The notes beneath the pieces are model-generated. The model was given only the letters and a program-made list of their open reading frames with translations. It ran no database searches and was not told the origin of the DNA. Both the position numbers and the translations under genes were made by a program. This document shows positions 22,091 through 32,621 of a DNA stretch of 64,000 nt, piece after piece. The stretch comes from Gadus chalcogrammus (lineage: Eukaryota; Chordata; Actinopteri; Gadiformes; Gadidae), in NCBI RefSeq assembly GCF_026213295.1, contig NC_079426.1, positions 25,690,402 through 25,754,401 on the forward strand. The letters are read 5' to 3'. The first letter of the stretch is position 1; the number at the start of each line of letters is the position of its first letter.

Positions 22091-23066
22091 AAGCATAATG
22101 GGACTTGAGGTGGCTACATGACGACCGTCTCGGTAATCGGTAATACCGCCAGCCGGTGTGATGAGCATTATGCGAGTGCGCTTCAATGTTTACCAAATGG
22201 GAAAATTACCCCACCTAGAGGTAAGGGCGCAATACAGTCTGCCTGACAGAACAAATATCACAAATACATAGGGGTATTCGGAACAATATCCCTAAAAGAG
22301 ACACAATGTAAACAAGCATGCGTTCTTTTTTTTTGTGATACATTTTTTATTGTATTTTATATTTCATACAAGAAACAGTTACACATATACACAAGTAAGA
22401 CAACATAACACATATAATACTCAACCATACTTTGTTTTTCTAAATACCTGTGTTTTGAAAGCTATTTTAATTATTTTACACATTTCAAACATCTCCGATC
22501 ATAATTTTAAAACATTTGGAAAATATTTTTGAAACAATTGAAACAAATTTTTTAACATATTTTTTAAACATATTTCTGAAACATTAAAACATCTTTTTGC
22601 GTTTTTAAACAACACAATTTAACAACTTTATCTAAGCATGTTTTAGCTTAAAGGGGTAGTTCGGCATTTTGGACATAGGGCCTGATTCCGAAGTGAGCAT
22701 TGGTATTCTATATCACTGGAGACAGTTTAACACATTTCATTCAGTCCTTCTAGTTGCAGAGTTCGCTCGTGCTAGGCTAGCGCAAGTCAACGGGCAATGC
22801 TAGCCTGCTATTAAAAACAGTCTTACCCACTCCACAGTACACCCGAGGTAAATCAATTATAACGCCAGACTATAGATTGAAATGTCTGTGTTGATAGAAT
22901 AATGTTAGAAATAAAACTAACCTTGCATCGCATGAATCATCGAGGGACTACTTTCTCAGCAGAAGCGGAATTCTACTATGCGCTGGTTAGGTTTGTAACC
23001 GAATCACGACAGAAGAACGTAAACAGAGAAGCGTGGGACAGAAGCGCAATTGAACGACTAGGCAAC

Positions 23067-23279
23067 ATGATGGTTCAGTGTGCTTTTAGAAATTGTAGAA
23101 ATAAACGGTACAGATGGGCACCACAAAGTTTCCACCCATTTCCAGTGCGAGATCCAGAAAGGACTCAACTGTGGCTTGTTGCTGCTGGCTTTGACATCAA
23201 AACACCGGCTCGTACATGTACGGTTCGTTGGATACAACAAATTCCTCATAATCGTCTTCAAAAGCAGATGCATCGCTAA
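23067..23279 (+). CDS. THAP-like zinc-finger fragment in the TTAA element
   Basis: From the ATG at 23067 the frame reads MMVQCAFRNC, then SFHPFPVRDPERTQLWL. A C-x4-C pair at the N-terminus followed by FHxFPxxDPERxxxW is the first half of a THAP domain, the DNA-binding module of Kolobok and P-type transposases. The second Cys-x2-His pair expected about 40 residues later is not convincing, and the frame ends after 70 codons. It may be a first exon, or a remnant kept in a deletion derivative. On the opposite strand, 23298-23197 is also open. Confidence 0.5.
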   Translation: MMVQCAFRNCRNKRYRWAPQSFHPFPVRDPERTQLWLVAAGFDIKTPARTCTVRWIQQIPHNRLQKQMHR

Positions 23280-23298
23280 CTCCTCCAAACGTGGCCAT
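23197..23298 (-). CDS. 33-codon ORF, antiparallel to the THAP-like fragment
   Basis: It starts ATG (23298) with MATFGGVSDASAFEDDYEEF and ends EPYMYEPVF before TGA. The acidic EDxYEE..NEPYMYEP pattern resembles the N-terminus of short acidic proteins found beside THAP transposases in teleost transposons, often ahead of a P2X7-like Cys domain; I recall this only loosely. It overlaps the THAP-like frame tail to tail. Confidence 0.35.
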   Translation of the reverse strand: MATFGGVSDASAFEDDYEEFVVSNEPYMYEPVF

Positions 23299-23925
23299 AT
23301 CTTGTTAATTTAATACGCTTGTAGAATTCCTTCGTTCACTGTACTCTGCGTTTGTAGCAATGACAGCGGCAGGTAACCTAGGTATCAGTCCGCCGCTGCC
23401 GTAGCCTACGTACAGGAATATAAACACTGCTGCTGAGACCCCGCAATTCCCTCAAAATGCAATGCAATGCAAGGTTGGTTTTATTTCTAACATTATTCTA
23501 TAAACAGACATTTAGATGTATAGTCTGTCGTTAAAATTGATTTACCTCGGGTGTACTGTGGAGTGGGTAAGACTGTTTTTAATAGCAGGCTAGCATTGCC
23601 CGTTGACTTGCGCTAGCCTAGCACGAGCGAACTCTGCAACTAGAAGGACTGAATGAAATGTGTTGAAAACTGTCTCCAGTGATATAGAATACCAATGCTC
23701 ACTTCGGAATCAGGCCCTATGTCCAAAATTCCGACCTACCCCTTTAACCTTTTTTAAATACATTTGAGCATCTTAATCTGTGTAAACTGCCAGTTTACAG
23801 ATTCATTCAGGGTCCCCGACTCTGAATTTTCTGAGTCGAATCAGATCTGCCTTTTCAGTCCAGAGATTCGACTATTCGGCCGGGTTTGTTTACCGGCGTT
23901 GCTATGGTGACCTAAATTATTATAA

Positions 23926-24290
23926 GCAACTGAAAACAACGCCGGTTTGAAACTAAAACTGTGATTCTGAAAAAAGTATAAATGCTATCAAAATTCCGTT
24001 TGGATAGTATTGAAGATACAAGTGTGTAGATTTGTTTGATGGTTTGAACGATGGTAAAGAAAATGGAATGAGTTACGATGTCTAGAAGTAGGTGTATCAG
24101 AATGGGCTGACGTCTTCAATGAAAACAGCTGAAAACGAAGCGGTATGAAACTAAAACTGTAATTCTGAAGACATTTTAAATGATATCGAAATTCTGTTTA
24201 GATATTATTGAAGATACAAGTGTGTAGATTTGGTTAATGGTTTGCACGAAGATAAACGGTTGAAAATTGATTTAGTTATGTTACTTCTAC
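23926..24290 (+). repeat. Tandem duplication, period about 197 bp
   Basis: The module with GAAACTAAAACTGT, GATTCTGAA, ATTGAAGATACAAGTGTGTA and GATTTG occurs first from about 23926 and again from about 24123, with scattered substitutions. Confidence 0.75.
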
Positions 24291-24339
24291 AGTTGAAGTA
24301 CGACTGATGATTTGAATCATCGTCTTTCAGGGTTTTTTT

Positions 24340-24428
24340 CGGGTTTATTTTTTTCTCACGTCGCGCCCCCCCTGAAGAACTCTGGCACCCCCCAGGGGGG
24401 GCGCGCCCCACAGTTTGAAAACCACTGC
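24340..24428 (+). mobile_element. hAT right-terminus fragment
   Basis: GCGCCCCACAGTTTGAAAAC followed by CACTG is a characteristic terminus of a widespread hAT family. The other end was not located, so only this end is claimed. Confidence 0.5.
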
Positions 24429-24827
24429 TTTAATGAGCGCTGTTCTGAAGTAGTGTTCTGATTGTATGCTGTATGTTAGATTTACATGGTGATTCAATAT
24501 GATTGATATGTTATCAGTTTTATATAACACAGTATATGATATGACCAGGGCTGTAGTGGTCAAATTAGAGGTGGGTAAACTATGAATTTTTTTATCAGAT
24601 CGACCTCGACACAACGCAACGCAAAGTGTTGCGACTCTGTAAGGCTAGCCTGGCTATATTCCATTATGTTATCAATTAAAGTCATATTAAATCAATCAAT
24701 GACAGTCAATGAATGTGTTTGTAGTTTATTCAAGTTATTCAAATTTCAACAGCAAAGAAAAGTATGTGTAGATTAAGAACTATCTATATGGCATGTGTGT
24801 ATGTGTGTGTATTAGTATGCATGCTTT

Positions 24828-25224
24828 TCACAGTAGTACCCAGAGGTCCTCCTTGTCCTCCACGTCAGGTCCTGCCTTGCAGGGGCGTGTTCTGGAGTTC
24901 ATGGCTCCCCTGTGCTTCACCAGCCAGGACTTCACATACGTGTTGGATTGAACTTTGTGGTGGCTGAGTGGTGGGCCATTCAGTTGAATAAACATCAAGG
25001 ACGACACTGTGACCAAGTGCAGACTGCATCTCAGGGGGCACACTAATGATGTTCATTAAGCTGAACCCCCTCTCACACTCAGCAGTGCTAACTGGAATGA
25101 GATGGTCGATATTCAGGAGTGGTGCAAGGTTTTCTGGAATGATGCTTGAGTTATCCTTAAAATCCCTATAGCCTTCAAGAATTTTTCTGTCATCAAGTCT
25201 GAACCTTTGGGCAAGTTGTTTCAA
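24828..25224 (-). pseudogene. hAT transposase C-terminus (hATC), frameshifted
   Basis: The upper frame (from 25224) reads KILEGYRDFKDN and then PVSTAECERGFSLMNII, the hATC dimerisation signature (ST.ECERxFSxMN). Near 25043 the coding sense continues in another frame with FIQLNGPPLSHHK and YVKSWLVKHRGA. The same order (NGPPL..YVKSWL) occurs in the hAT gene at 47.0-49.2 kb, so the two elements belong to one family. The RNase H catalytic part is absent, so this is a relic. Confidence 0.8.
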
Positions 25225-25269
25225 CTTGGATTCCCCATACTGCTCCTCTAGGGAACAGGCCAGTTTGCT

Positions 25270-25945
25270 GGGAAAATAACTTTAAAGAAAATAAATAATA
25301 AAATAAAATATTTATAATATATAAAATACAAATATTTATAAATATTTATATTTTTATTGGTTTAACGGCCAACCGCCCGAATTTAATTAAAATATATTTT
25401 TTTGTCGCGTCATCCGCCCGATCCACGGTTCAGCCGCGGAGTCCACGGCTGCAACCGCCAACCTCACATCTCCAAATTGAGGCTTTAACATAGCGACCAA
25501 GCTATAGCGAAGTTGATACGCCGAAACCGGAGTTTAATATGGATAGTAAAACTCTGACTGACTTTCACTAATTTTGACGTGGGCAGTACACGGATAGCAT
25601 GACTACGCATTGGCCAATCTGAATGCTCGTAGTCACTTAATAGTTCGTCAAGTAAAATTGATTTATAAATCACAAAAACAACTCATGTGAATTGATCATC
25701 TTCAGTCTTACTTTGTACTTGAGGCATTTTTCGGGCATCTGTTGGAGTGGGAGCACTCGAAGGTCTCTTCAAAAATCGCCTGATATCCATGGCTAATTAA
25801 TGACAGGTAGGCAGGCATGATAATCCACAACGCGCAGGGCCATGTGTTTACATATTTTCCTGGATCCTGATTGGTGTCGCTGCCGCAGCCGCAAGGCACT
25901 GATTGGAGGGTCACAGACCATAATATCATAGGCCTACAGCGCAGT
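25270..25945. other. No gene seen inside the hAT element
   Basis: AT-rich stretch (25275-25360), then a GC-rich CCGCCC/GCCGCGG segment (25365-25470) that resembles a further inverted-repeat end. Nothing codes convincingly. Confidence 0.35.
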
Positions 25946-26173
25946 GGGGTGTTCCACAAAGCCGGTTTTATCACATAACTGGGTAAGTTAACCCAGGGTT
26001 TGCTGTAACCCTAGGTTTTACGTTCCAAAAGGATCACGGTATGTTAGTTGCTATAGCAACATATGCTCTGAATCAAACCTGGTCGGACCAGGTTTTGCGC
26101 AGGTTAAGTTTGAAACATAACCCGGTTTTGGGTATTTCCACCGGCGTTCACCGCAGATTTCATGTGTTCACAA

Positions 26174-26634
26174 TGGCATGCCCTTTTGATGAAAGAACTG
26201 CTCATATCAGAGCGCAAATTATACGTGCAATCCACCGGGAGCGATTGATAAGACCACGGCTCGACATCTTGGCATATTGGATGACTTTTTGCTGGAGTGG
26301 AGAGATATAGATTCTCGCGCAAATCTTTAATATATTTAAATAGCCTTACATAGCCAACACTACCAATCGAGGACCTGGCTTCAGTTCACTCCAGACTATT
26401 TGCGTAGCCCTCCGTTTTTTTCAAATGGTAGTTTTATCTATAGGCTATAATGGCTATAATGCTGGAGATGCTGAGCACATCACAGTCGTTTCAGATGACC
26501 CATCCAAGATTTGTATCGGCCTCCTATCATACAAAGAGCAATATTGTCTGAGTTCTATGCCGAGAGGCATTTACAACATAAAGTATAAAATAGTCCCAAC
26601 GGACTTGCATCCACTGGAGAATGTTCGATCGTAG
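26174..26634 (+). pseudogene. Harbinger (HARBI1-like) transposase N-terminal remnant
   Basis: The frame from 26174 reads MACPFDERTAHIRAQIIRAI then HRERLIRPRLD, and subsequent sequence in shifted frames gives pieces resembling the 'Q(T)ICVALRFF..GSF.Y..GDAEHI' region that precedes the DDE core of Harbinger transposases. Several stops and shifts interrupt it and the DDE core is absent. The enzyme would normally act together with the Myb-like partner encoded on the opposite strand at 27200-27544. Confidence 0.6.
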
Positions 26635-27199
26635 CCGGCGGCTTCATTACAAGCACTGATCCATCTTGATCTGTGAAGTCGATGATTTGTCACTTTTAGG
26701 TTTTCTACCCAGTTACCAAAAAAAGAAACATTTGGAATAGTATGCGCTGTGGCAAGCACACGGTTTGCATGTGTTACTTCGAAGGCAAAAAAAAATCTAA
26801 AATGCAAGAAAACACAAAAACCTACATTCAACCAGTGTGGGGTATGGCCCATGACTCTCTGAGGTGGTAGGTACCTCCAGGTACCCCCTCCATGCCAGGG
26901 CGCCCTGAATTTATGTTTATTAACAGCTCCTCCACCGGGGTCAAGACAATTTGAGGGCCAGATCCAGTCTGCCGACTGTCGGCCTTTTCACGATTGGCTT
27001 AAAAAAATGGCTTATTTAAATTTATACCAATACGATGGTGGGAAAAGCTTAGTTTGTATGTTTTTTATACTTCATTTTTATACTTGATCCTCTAACAGCT
27101 TGGAAGCAATCGGAGTAGGCTACATATTGTTTTAGAAGAAAGGGGTTATGTGGTAGGATCTTGCTTAACTGGGATATTTATATATTCATGGCTCAAATA

Positions 27200-27544
27200 T
27201 TAAGGATCATGCTTTTGACGTGTAACTAACGCATTTACGCGGTCAGCGATCTGCTGCCAGGCTTTGGTTCTCCGGGTTCCAGAGGTTTTAGCGTTCCCTT
27301 TTCTTGTGATAATGTCCTTCTCCTCGTCATAGCTCTCCAGGAGAACCTGGAGTTCCATTTCATTGAAATAAGCGGCCCGTTTTGCCATATCGATCAGGGT
27401 TTCCATGATCCATACATCACGTCTTTTTAAGTTTGGCGTGGACGCGCACAACCCTGTGTTAACCAACCCCGAGTTGATTGAACTAATACATAACCGCTGC
27501 TGTGGAACCGAAAACTCTGGGTTGGTCGGCACAGGGTCAATCAA
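27200..27544 (-). CDS. Myb/SANT-like DNA-binding protein of a Harbinger element
   Basis: The frame contains KRAAYFNEMELQVLLESYDE, then EKDIITRKGNAKTSGTRRTK and AWQQIADRVNAL. The pattern F.E.E...L...Y.E.K.II.RKGN......R..AW..IADRVNA is the Myb-like trihelix domain encoded by Harbinger elements, which recruits the transposase to DNA and the nucleus. The domain occupies roughly residues 50-105 and looks intact. The likely start is a Met near residue 47 (MET/MAKR), because the upstream codons overlap the element's terminal region. Only about 115 codons are open, shorter than full Myb-like partners, so a downstream exon may be lost. Confidence 0.75.
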   Translation of the reverse strand: MIDPVPTNPEFSVPQQRLCISSINSGLVNTGLCASTPNLKRRDVWIMETLIDMAKRAAYFNEMELQVLLESYDEEKDIITRKGNAKTSGTRRTKAWQQIADRVNALVTRQKHDP

Positions 27545-27939
27545 CCTAGAGTTCAGCGTTAACTCAGTGTTTGTTAAACCTCCGTTCGTGGAACACCCCT
27601 CTGATGAAAATTATTCAGATTACAGCGTTTATTTGTTCAACAATATGAAACCTTGTCTTAGGTGTTTTAAAATGATGCTGAATTTATTTCCGATTATTCC
27701 AACGGCAGGATACAAGGCACAGGGAACTTTGAGGTGCGTAAACGCTATTTAGAGGTGCGTAAACGCTATTTCCTAAATTCCAGAGGTGCGTAAACGGCGT
27801 TTACGTGCGTTTACCCTCCACTACAGCCCTGGATATGACCATGAAAAAATAAATATGATTAGACAATGAAAGTTATTGGCAAATGGGTATCACAATGAGA
27901 ATACATTGAAGTTGCTTTCTAAGGGCTGGAATAGCCCAC

Positions 27940-29640
27940 AACGCTAACAACGCACCCCTAAAATTAAAATCACACCAAATTATTTGGGCATCATCAGGAT
28001 AGGGTCATAAGACTATCAGCAAAGTTTGGTTTGGATGCATGAAGTCCTGGCAGAGATATGAGCTCACTTCCTGTTTGACGTGCCCCTGAGGTCAAAGGTC
28101 ACCAAATAGTTTGGATGTACCCAGAATGATGTCTATGTACCAAGTTTGGCTATGATATGTTAAAGAAGTGCTGAGAACAGGCTTACTTCCTGTTTGGCTG
28201 CTTTGCCGTCAAGTCTGTTTGACGAATTTGTTTAGCTTGGTCTGAAGATCATATATGCCAAGTTTCATGAAGATTGGACATCATTTGTGGCCTGTGGAAA
28301 TGTACAACTAATTTTGACAACTCTCAACTTGGCGGCCAAGTTCTGATGTTGCCATGAGAAATAATTTATAAGCTATATGGGGAGGTCTGACAGTATCATC
28401 AGACATTGAAAATACGTTTGAAATGTACTCATGTGAAGAGAGAGGAGTTAAAACACGTCTTCATTAATTATAGCGCCCCCTAGGGGTCAATGGTCACCAA
28501 ATTCATTGAGTGTCCCCATGATGATGTTATGGGTCTATGTATCAAGTTTGGTTATGATATGTCAAAGGCTTGCTGAGAAATTGGCTTACTTCCTATTTGG
28601 CGGCTTCGCGTCGAATATGATTGGCTGTTGCGGATATTTCTGCAAGAAATAATATACTAGCTATATGGGGAGGTCTGATAGCATCATCAGACATGGAAAA
28701 TAAGTTTGAAATATACTCATGTGAAGAGAAAGGAGTTAAAACACTTCTACATTAATAACAGCGCCCCCTAGTGGTCAAAGGTCACCAGATTCATTGGGTG
28801 TCCCCATGATGATGTCATGGGTCTATGAACCAAGGTTGGTTATGATATGTCAAAGGGCTGCTGAGATATCGGCTTACTTCCTGTTTGGCGACTTGGCGGT
28901 CAAATTTGATTGGCTCTAGCGGGCAAACGGTTTTGAATTTAAAAAATGTATTCAATATTTTTCATCAAACATGACCTAAACATCATGTGTGCCAAGTTTC
29001 GAGATGATTGGAGAAAATATGTGATAGGAGATGCATTTTGAAGGTTTTTGACATAAACCAAGATGGCGGAGAATCCATCATGGCGCAAATTGACCTCATA
29101 GGGTGCGTTGAACTCGGCTTGGACCAAGGAATCCAATGATATCTTGTTTGTGAATATTGGACGAATGGGTCGAAAGTTATGAACATGAATGCATGTCCAA
29201 CTTTGACCTGATGGTGGCGCTAGAGCTGATGAGCTAGCAACCTCAAATTATCTTCATGGGCTAATGGGCCTGTCCTGAACCAGTGTGCCAAATTTTACAA
29301 CTTTTCACCGAGGCATTCTATGGGCTGCCATAGACTCCCATGGCAGGAAAATAATAAGACTATAACTGCAAGCAGTTATTGAGGGTGCCAAGATTTACAA
29401 TTTCCTCGTTTATTGCGCCCCCTTGTGGCGAAATTGATCCTTGGTGTAGCGCCACCTAGTGACCGGCATGTCTGGATTTTGTCGTCTGCGTACACCGGAC
29501 GGACCTGGATCTAGTCATGCAATTGGCATGTCTGCACCGTCTACGGTTTGGGCTGTGGACCCACTTTTAGGGGGGTAAGTATAATAATAATCCTTACAAA
29601 AACAATAGGGTTCCAGCCCTTCGGGCTTGGCACCCTAAAA
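27940..29640 (+). repeat. Diverged teleost interspersed repeat with internal duplication
   Basis: Recurring modules such as GGTCAAAGGTCACC, TTACTTCCTGTTTGG, GCGCCCCCTAG, and near the end ATAATAATCCTTACAAAAAC and AATAGGGTTCCAGC, are ones I know from a common but poorly classified teleost repeat. A unit of about 289 bp starting AGCTATATGGGGAGGTCTGA is present at about 28373 and again at about 28662. No coding frame. Confidence 0.6.
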
Positions 29641-29951
29641 ACGTACGAAAACAATAGGTTGTCTCGCAGCTTCGCTGCTTGACCCGCAAATATAGGCTAT
29701 GTAACAATTTCACCAAATGCTGGGAGAACATCTCGCCCCCTGTTGGTGCAAAGCGTAACACTGAACACGTCTTGCGAGGTGGACCAACGTATCTATTACA
29801 CGCTTTGGCGTGGTACCAGGTTGCGCGCTCTCTCCCTCTCTCGACATTCCGTTCTGTGGAAGATGAAAAAGGTGCAACCGTGCTCTTGGACACGATTCAA
29901 TAGATTAACGGTTGTGCGCATGAGCACGAAATCGCATGATATAGGCTAGTT

Positions 29952-31804
29952 CAGTGATTTTCAACCAGTGTGCCGTGGCACACGAGTGTGCCGCGAGAGA
30001 TCGTCAGGTGTGCCGTGGGAAACTTTTCTAATATCACCTAATTAACCATTGTCGGGTGTCTGCTGTAATAAAGTGTCGCAGATAATGTAACGGAATTTTC
30101 GGACTATAAGCCGCGCCTTTTTTTCCCCATTTTTCGATTCTGCGGCTTATATAACGGTGCGGCTAATCTATGGATTTTTACAGCTAACGGCTACTCGGAA
30201 AATTAGTATTCGAAGCTTAAATCAGTATTCGGAGCTTCGTTGTTTTTTTTCCACGTACGTGACGTTACAAGAGCGAGGGGGGCAAACTATAAGCGTCAGC
30301 GACACCAAGCAGAGAAGCGAGAGAGGTGGAGGAAGAATATATATCTTGTTTCCCTTTACTTTATAACACAACATTAGCGGGATCTCGGGAGGAAATGTAA
30401 TACTTGACGAAATGCTAACCTTAGTTGTTTGTTTACGTTCGCTGTACAGCGCCGCGCCAATCAACTGTGACTGGCTTGCTGCAGAGCGTGAGCGTCTTGG
30501 GCAGGGATGGGCAACTGGCGGCCCGCGTCCTCACTCAGTGCGGCCCGCATCCTCACTCAGTCAGGCCCGCACATAATGAAAAAAAAAAGAATAATAATAA
30601 TTGATCGAGTTACAGAAAACTCGGTCAAGAAAGATGAGTAGAATTCGAAGGCAAACCCATGCGTCTAGTTTGCTTAGAAGCGATATCAGTCATTAGTCGC
30701 CACTACAACTACTACAACTGCTTGTTGGGTTTGAGTTCATTGAGTTGTTGCACTTAATGTTGGGCCACTGTTTTTCAGTTTTTTGACTTCATTGAATGAT
30801 GATGTATGTGAGCCCTTTGCACTGATACAAATACTGACCATTCATGTGGCTGTTTGAGCATGGAAAACATGAAATTTATGTATGTTGGTTCAATTAACAT
30901 ACCGTACATAGGTTATGATTCTGGATGATTTTTTAGGTAGTGGCCATCCCCAAAATGCACCAGAATACAGGAAATCATATCTACCAAATTCAAAATTGTT
31001 TAGCTTCTCTCAGCTCACGTTTAGTTGAAGTGTGCAGTCATGTGGCCCTCCGATGGTTATGGTGAAAAATGTGGCCCTCTTTATCATGAAAGTTGCCCAT
31101 CCCTGGTCTTGGGAATACCCGGTCAATATAATGGATATAATATGGACACATAAGACAATCAATATTCAGTATTTGTTATGGATTTATTGTACAAATTCCC
31201 TGAAAAGATGCATTGAAATGAATTGAAAAGCTCCCGTAAGGGTTGAGATGGCAGAGGACAGCTGATTTGGAACGGAACAACAGCTGTTCGCTTTCACGGG
31301 GAAAAACTAAAGAACTTCAACCTACTTAGGCCTACTAATTAACGTTCAAAAGCTATTAAATATTCAACAAAATTTGCAGATACTGTTAAAATCGGTTCCA
31401 GGGAGAATATAGGGATTATTAATGTTGTTTTTTATGGTGTTTTTTTCTGGAACGAGTATTCGAATATTCGCTCGGAAAACCAACGAGTATTCGAAGCTTG
31501 AAAAATGGCATTCGGGCCAGCCCTAATAGGTAATTAAACATTAAAACAAAGGAGTGAGGCTGCTGGTTCACACTGTTGCACATTTGTTTTGTTTGCTTGG
31601 AAGATCGGAAAATAAACCTGCAGAAATCTAAATTCACGACTGGACAGTTGACTCTTTTAAGTTCGTCCCCCCTGGTGCCTCAGTGGCTATTTTGATTACG
31701 TTGCTTTGTTTGATTTTGCTTTGTTATTGTTTTATTGAGGAAAAATCGCCACTACAATATGTATTATATGTACTGTGTTAGAGTGTCATTTTTGGAAATC
31801 CCTG
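29952..31804. mobile_element. Outer hAT element (8-bp target duplication with one mismatch)
   Basis: Left end CAGTGATTTTCAACCAGTGT and right end GGAAATCCCTG are diverged inverted termini. The flanking octamers are GGCTAGTT (29944-29951) and GGCTAGGT (31805-31812). The content is non-coding and includes other repeat pieces: a CGGACTATAAGCCGCGCC module near 30098, a second complete hAT at 30502-31105, and a terminus ending GGGCCAGCCCTAA near 31526. Confidence 0.8.
30502..31105. mobile_element. Inner non-autonomous hAT with perfect 8-bp target duplication
   Basis: The element runs from CAGGGATGGGCAACT (30502) to AGTTGCCCATCCCTG (31105). GTCTTGGG flanks it perfectly at 30494-30501 and 31106-31113. 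604 bp, no transposase. The inner part carries GGCGGCCCGC and ATGTGGCCCTC motifs common in teleost hAT MITEs. Confidence 0.95.
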
Positions 31805-31810
31805 GGCTAG

Positions 31811-31812
<2 letters not shown>

Positions 31813-31844
<32 letters not shown>
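31813..31844 (+). repeat. (TA)n microsatellite
   Basis: About 15 consecutive TA units directly after the outer hAT target duplication. Confidence 0.95.
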
Positions 31845-31847
<3 letters not shown>

Positions 31848-31904
31848 ATTTCACGGATCCCTGTGAGGCCAGGTCAACTCGCTCATTGAAAAGGGAACCC
31901 GTGT

Positions 31905-32075
31905 GTGTGCCACGGAATATCAGTGTCATTTCCTTGCATTGGAGCAAATTCCGTGCCGTGTGTGTGCCACGGAATATCAGTGTCATTTACTTGCATTGGA
32001 GCAAATTCCGTGCCGTGTGTGGCCCCGGAATATCAGTGTAATTTACTTGCATTGGAGCAAATTCCATGCCCATAT
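31905..32075 (+). repeat. 57-bp minisatellite, three units
   Basis: ACGGAATATCAGTGTCATTT followed by ACTTGCATTGGAGCAAATTC recurs with starts near 31911, 31968 and 32024. The module TCATTTCACGG.TCCTGTGAG lies on both sides (31848 and 32133), so the array is internal to a larger repeat. Confidence 0.85.
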
Positions 32076-32164
32076 CACGGAAATCGGCGTGTTTCCGTGA
32101 TGATCCCACGGATTTTGAGTTAAGCGTCCGTGGTCATTTCACGGGTTCCTGTGAGACCAGGATG

Positions 32165-32469
32165 TCAAATGTACTACGGCTACACGAATACCATGTTAGG
32201 TCACACGTGGGACATTTGACGACGCTAATAGTTTTGTAATGACCTAAAAGAATGCTGTTTACAAGTAAATATTCTTGCTTAGTTGTTCGAGATGATTACA
32301 AATGAGATTTCTGATTTCTCTGCTTTTTATTCGTGTGTTGCAGTTTCACCTTTTTCCCGTGTTCTTCCAATGAACCTGTGGAAGTGAGAAATACATCTGC
32401 AGAGTTGGTGTTTTGGGAAAGAGTTTAGCTGGCCGTCAGGGTATGAGTAGACATACCGAGGACGGCACA
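32165..32469 (+). repeat. BEL/Pao LTR/leader-like repeat, copy B
   Basis: Second copy of the segment at 130-441, with no adjacent gag or pol. It probably represents a solo or truncated insertion. Its right border coincides exactly with that of copy A (GACGGCACA). Confidence 0.55.
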
Positions 32470-32621
32470 CAAGCTTTAGATGTATAGAATGAAGTGGCAT
32501 CTAGCCCAACAGACCTGGCAGAAATTAAATACAACATTACTAAATCTGTTTATATTTTTAAGGGTATAGTCCGATTAAGGTAAGAAGCTTTGTGTTTTGG
32601 TTACCTAGATTTATATCTCTT

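Larger units (their letters stand above)
22652..23743. mobile_element. TTAA-flanked element with ~280-bp inverted repeats (Kolobok-like)
   Basis: TTAA occurs at 22648-22651 and 23744-23747, abutting AGGGGTAGTTCGG and CCGACCTACCCCT (one tip base differs). The inverted arms continue for about 280 bases (e.g. GACTGTTTTTAATAGCAGGC on the right). TTAA targets and AGGGGTAGTTCGG ends are typical of Kolobok elements in fish; piggyBac is the alternative. The core between the arms holds two small antiparallel ORFs. Confidence 0.8.
25946..27599. mobile_element. PIF/Harbinger-like element nested in the hAT
   Basis: GGGGTGTTCCAC (25946) and GTGGAACACCCC (27599) form the termini. Between them lie a Harbinger-type transposase N-terminal remnant on the plus strand and a Myb/SANT-like protein gene on the minus strand. 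This two-gene layout is the known Harbinger organisation. A clean 3-bp target duplication was not seen. Confidence 0.75.
24546..27831 (-). mobile_element. hAT element with perfect 8-bp target duplication, containing a Harbinger element
   Basis: Left end CAGGGCTGTAGTGG (24546) and right end CCACTACAGCCCTG (27831) are inverted copies. The octamer GATATGAC flanks both (24538-24545, 27832-27839). The left part encodes, on the minus strand, the C-terminal dimerisation region of a KIAA1586/ZMYM6-like hAT transposase. The rest of the gene has been lost, and a Harbinger element occupies 25946-27599. Confidence 0.92.

Noticed and set aside
22335..22532. 65-codon hydrophobic plus-strand frame
   Set aside because: AT-rich, low-complexity translation (FLLYFIF...), no start context or homology.
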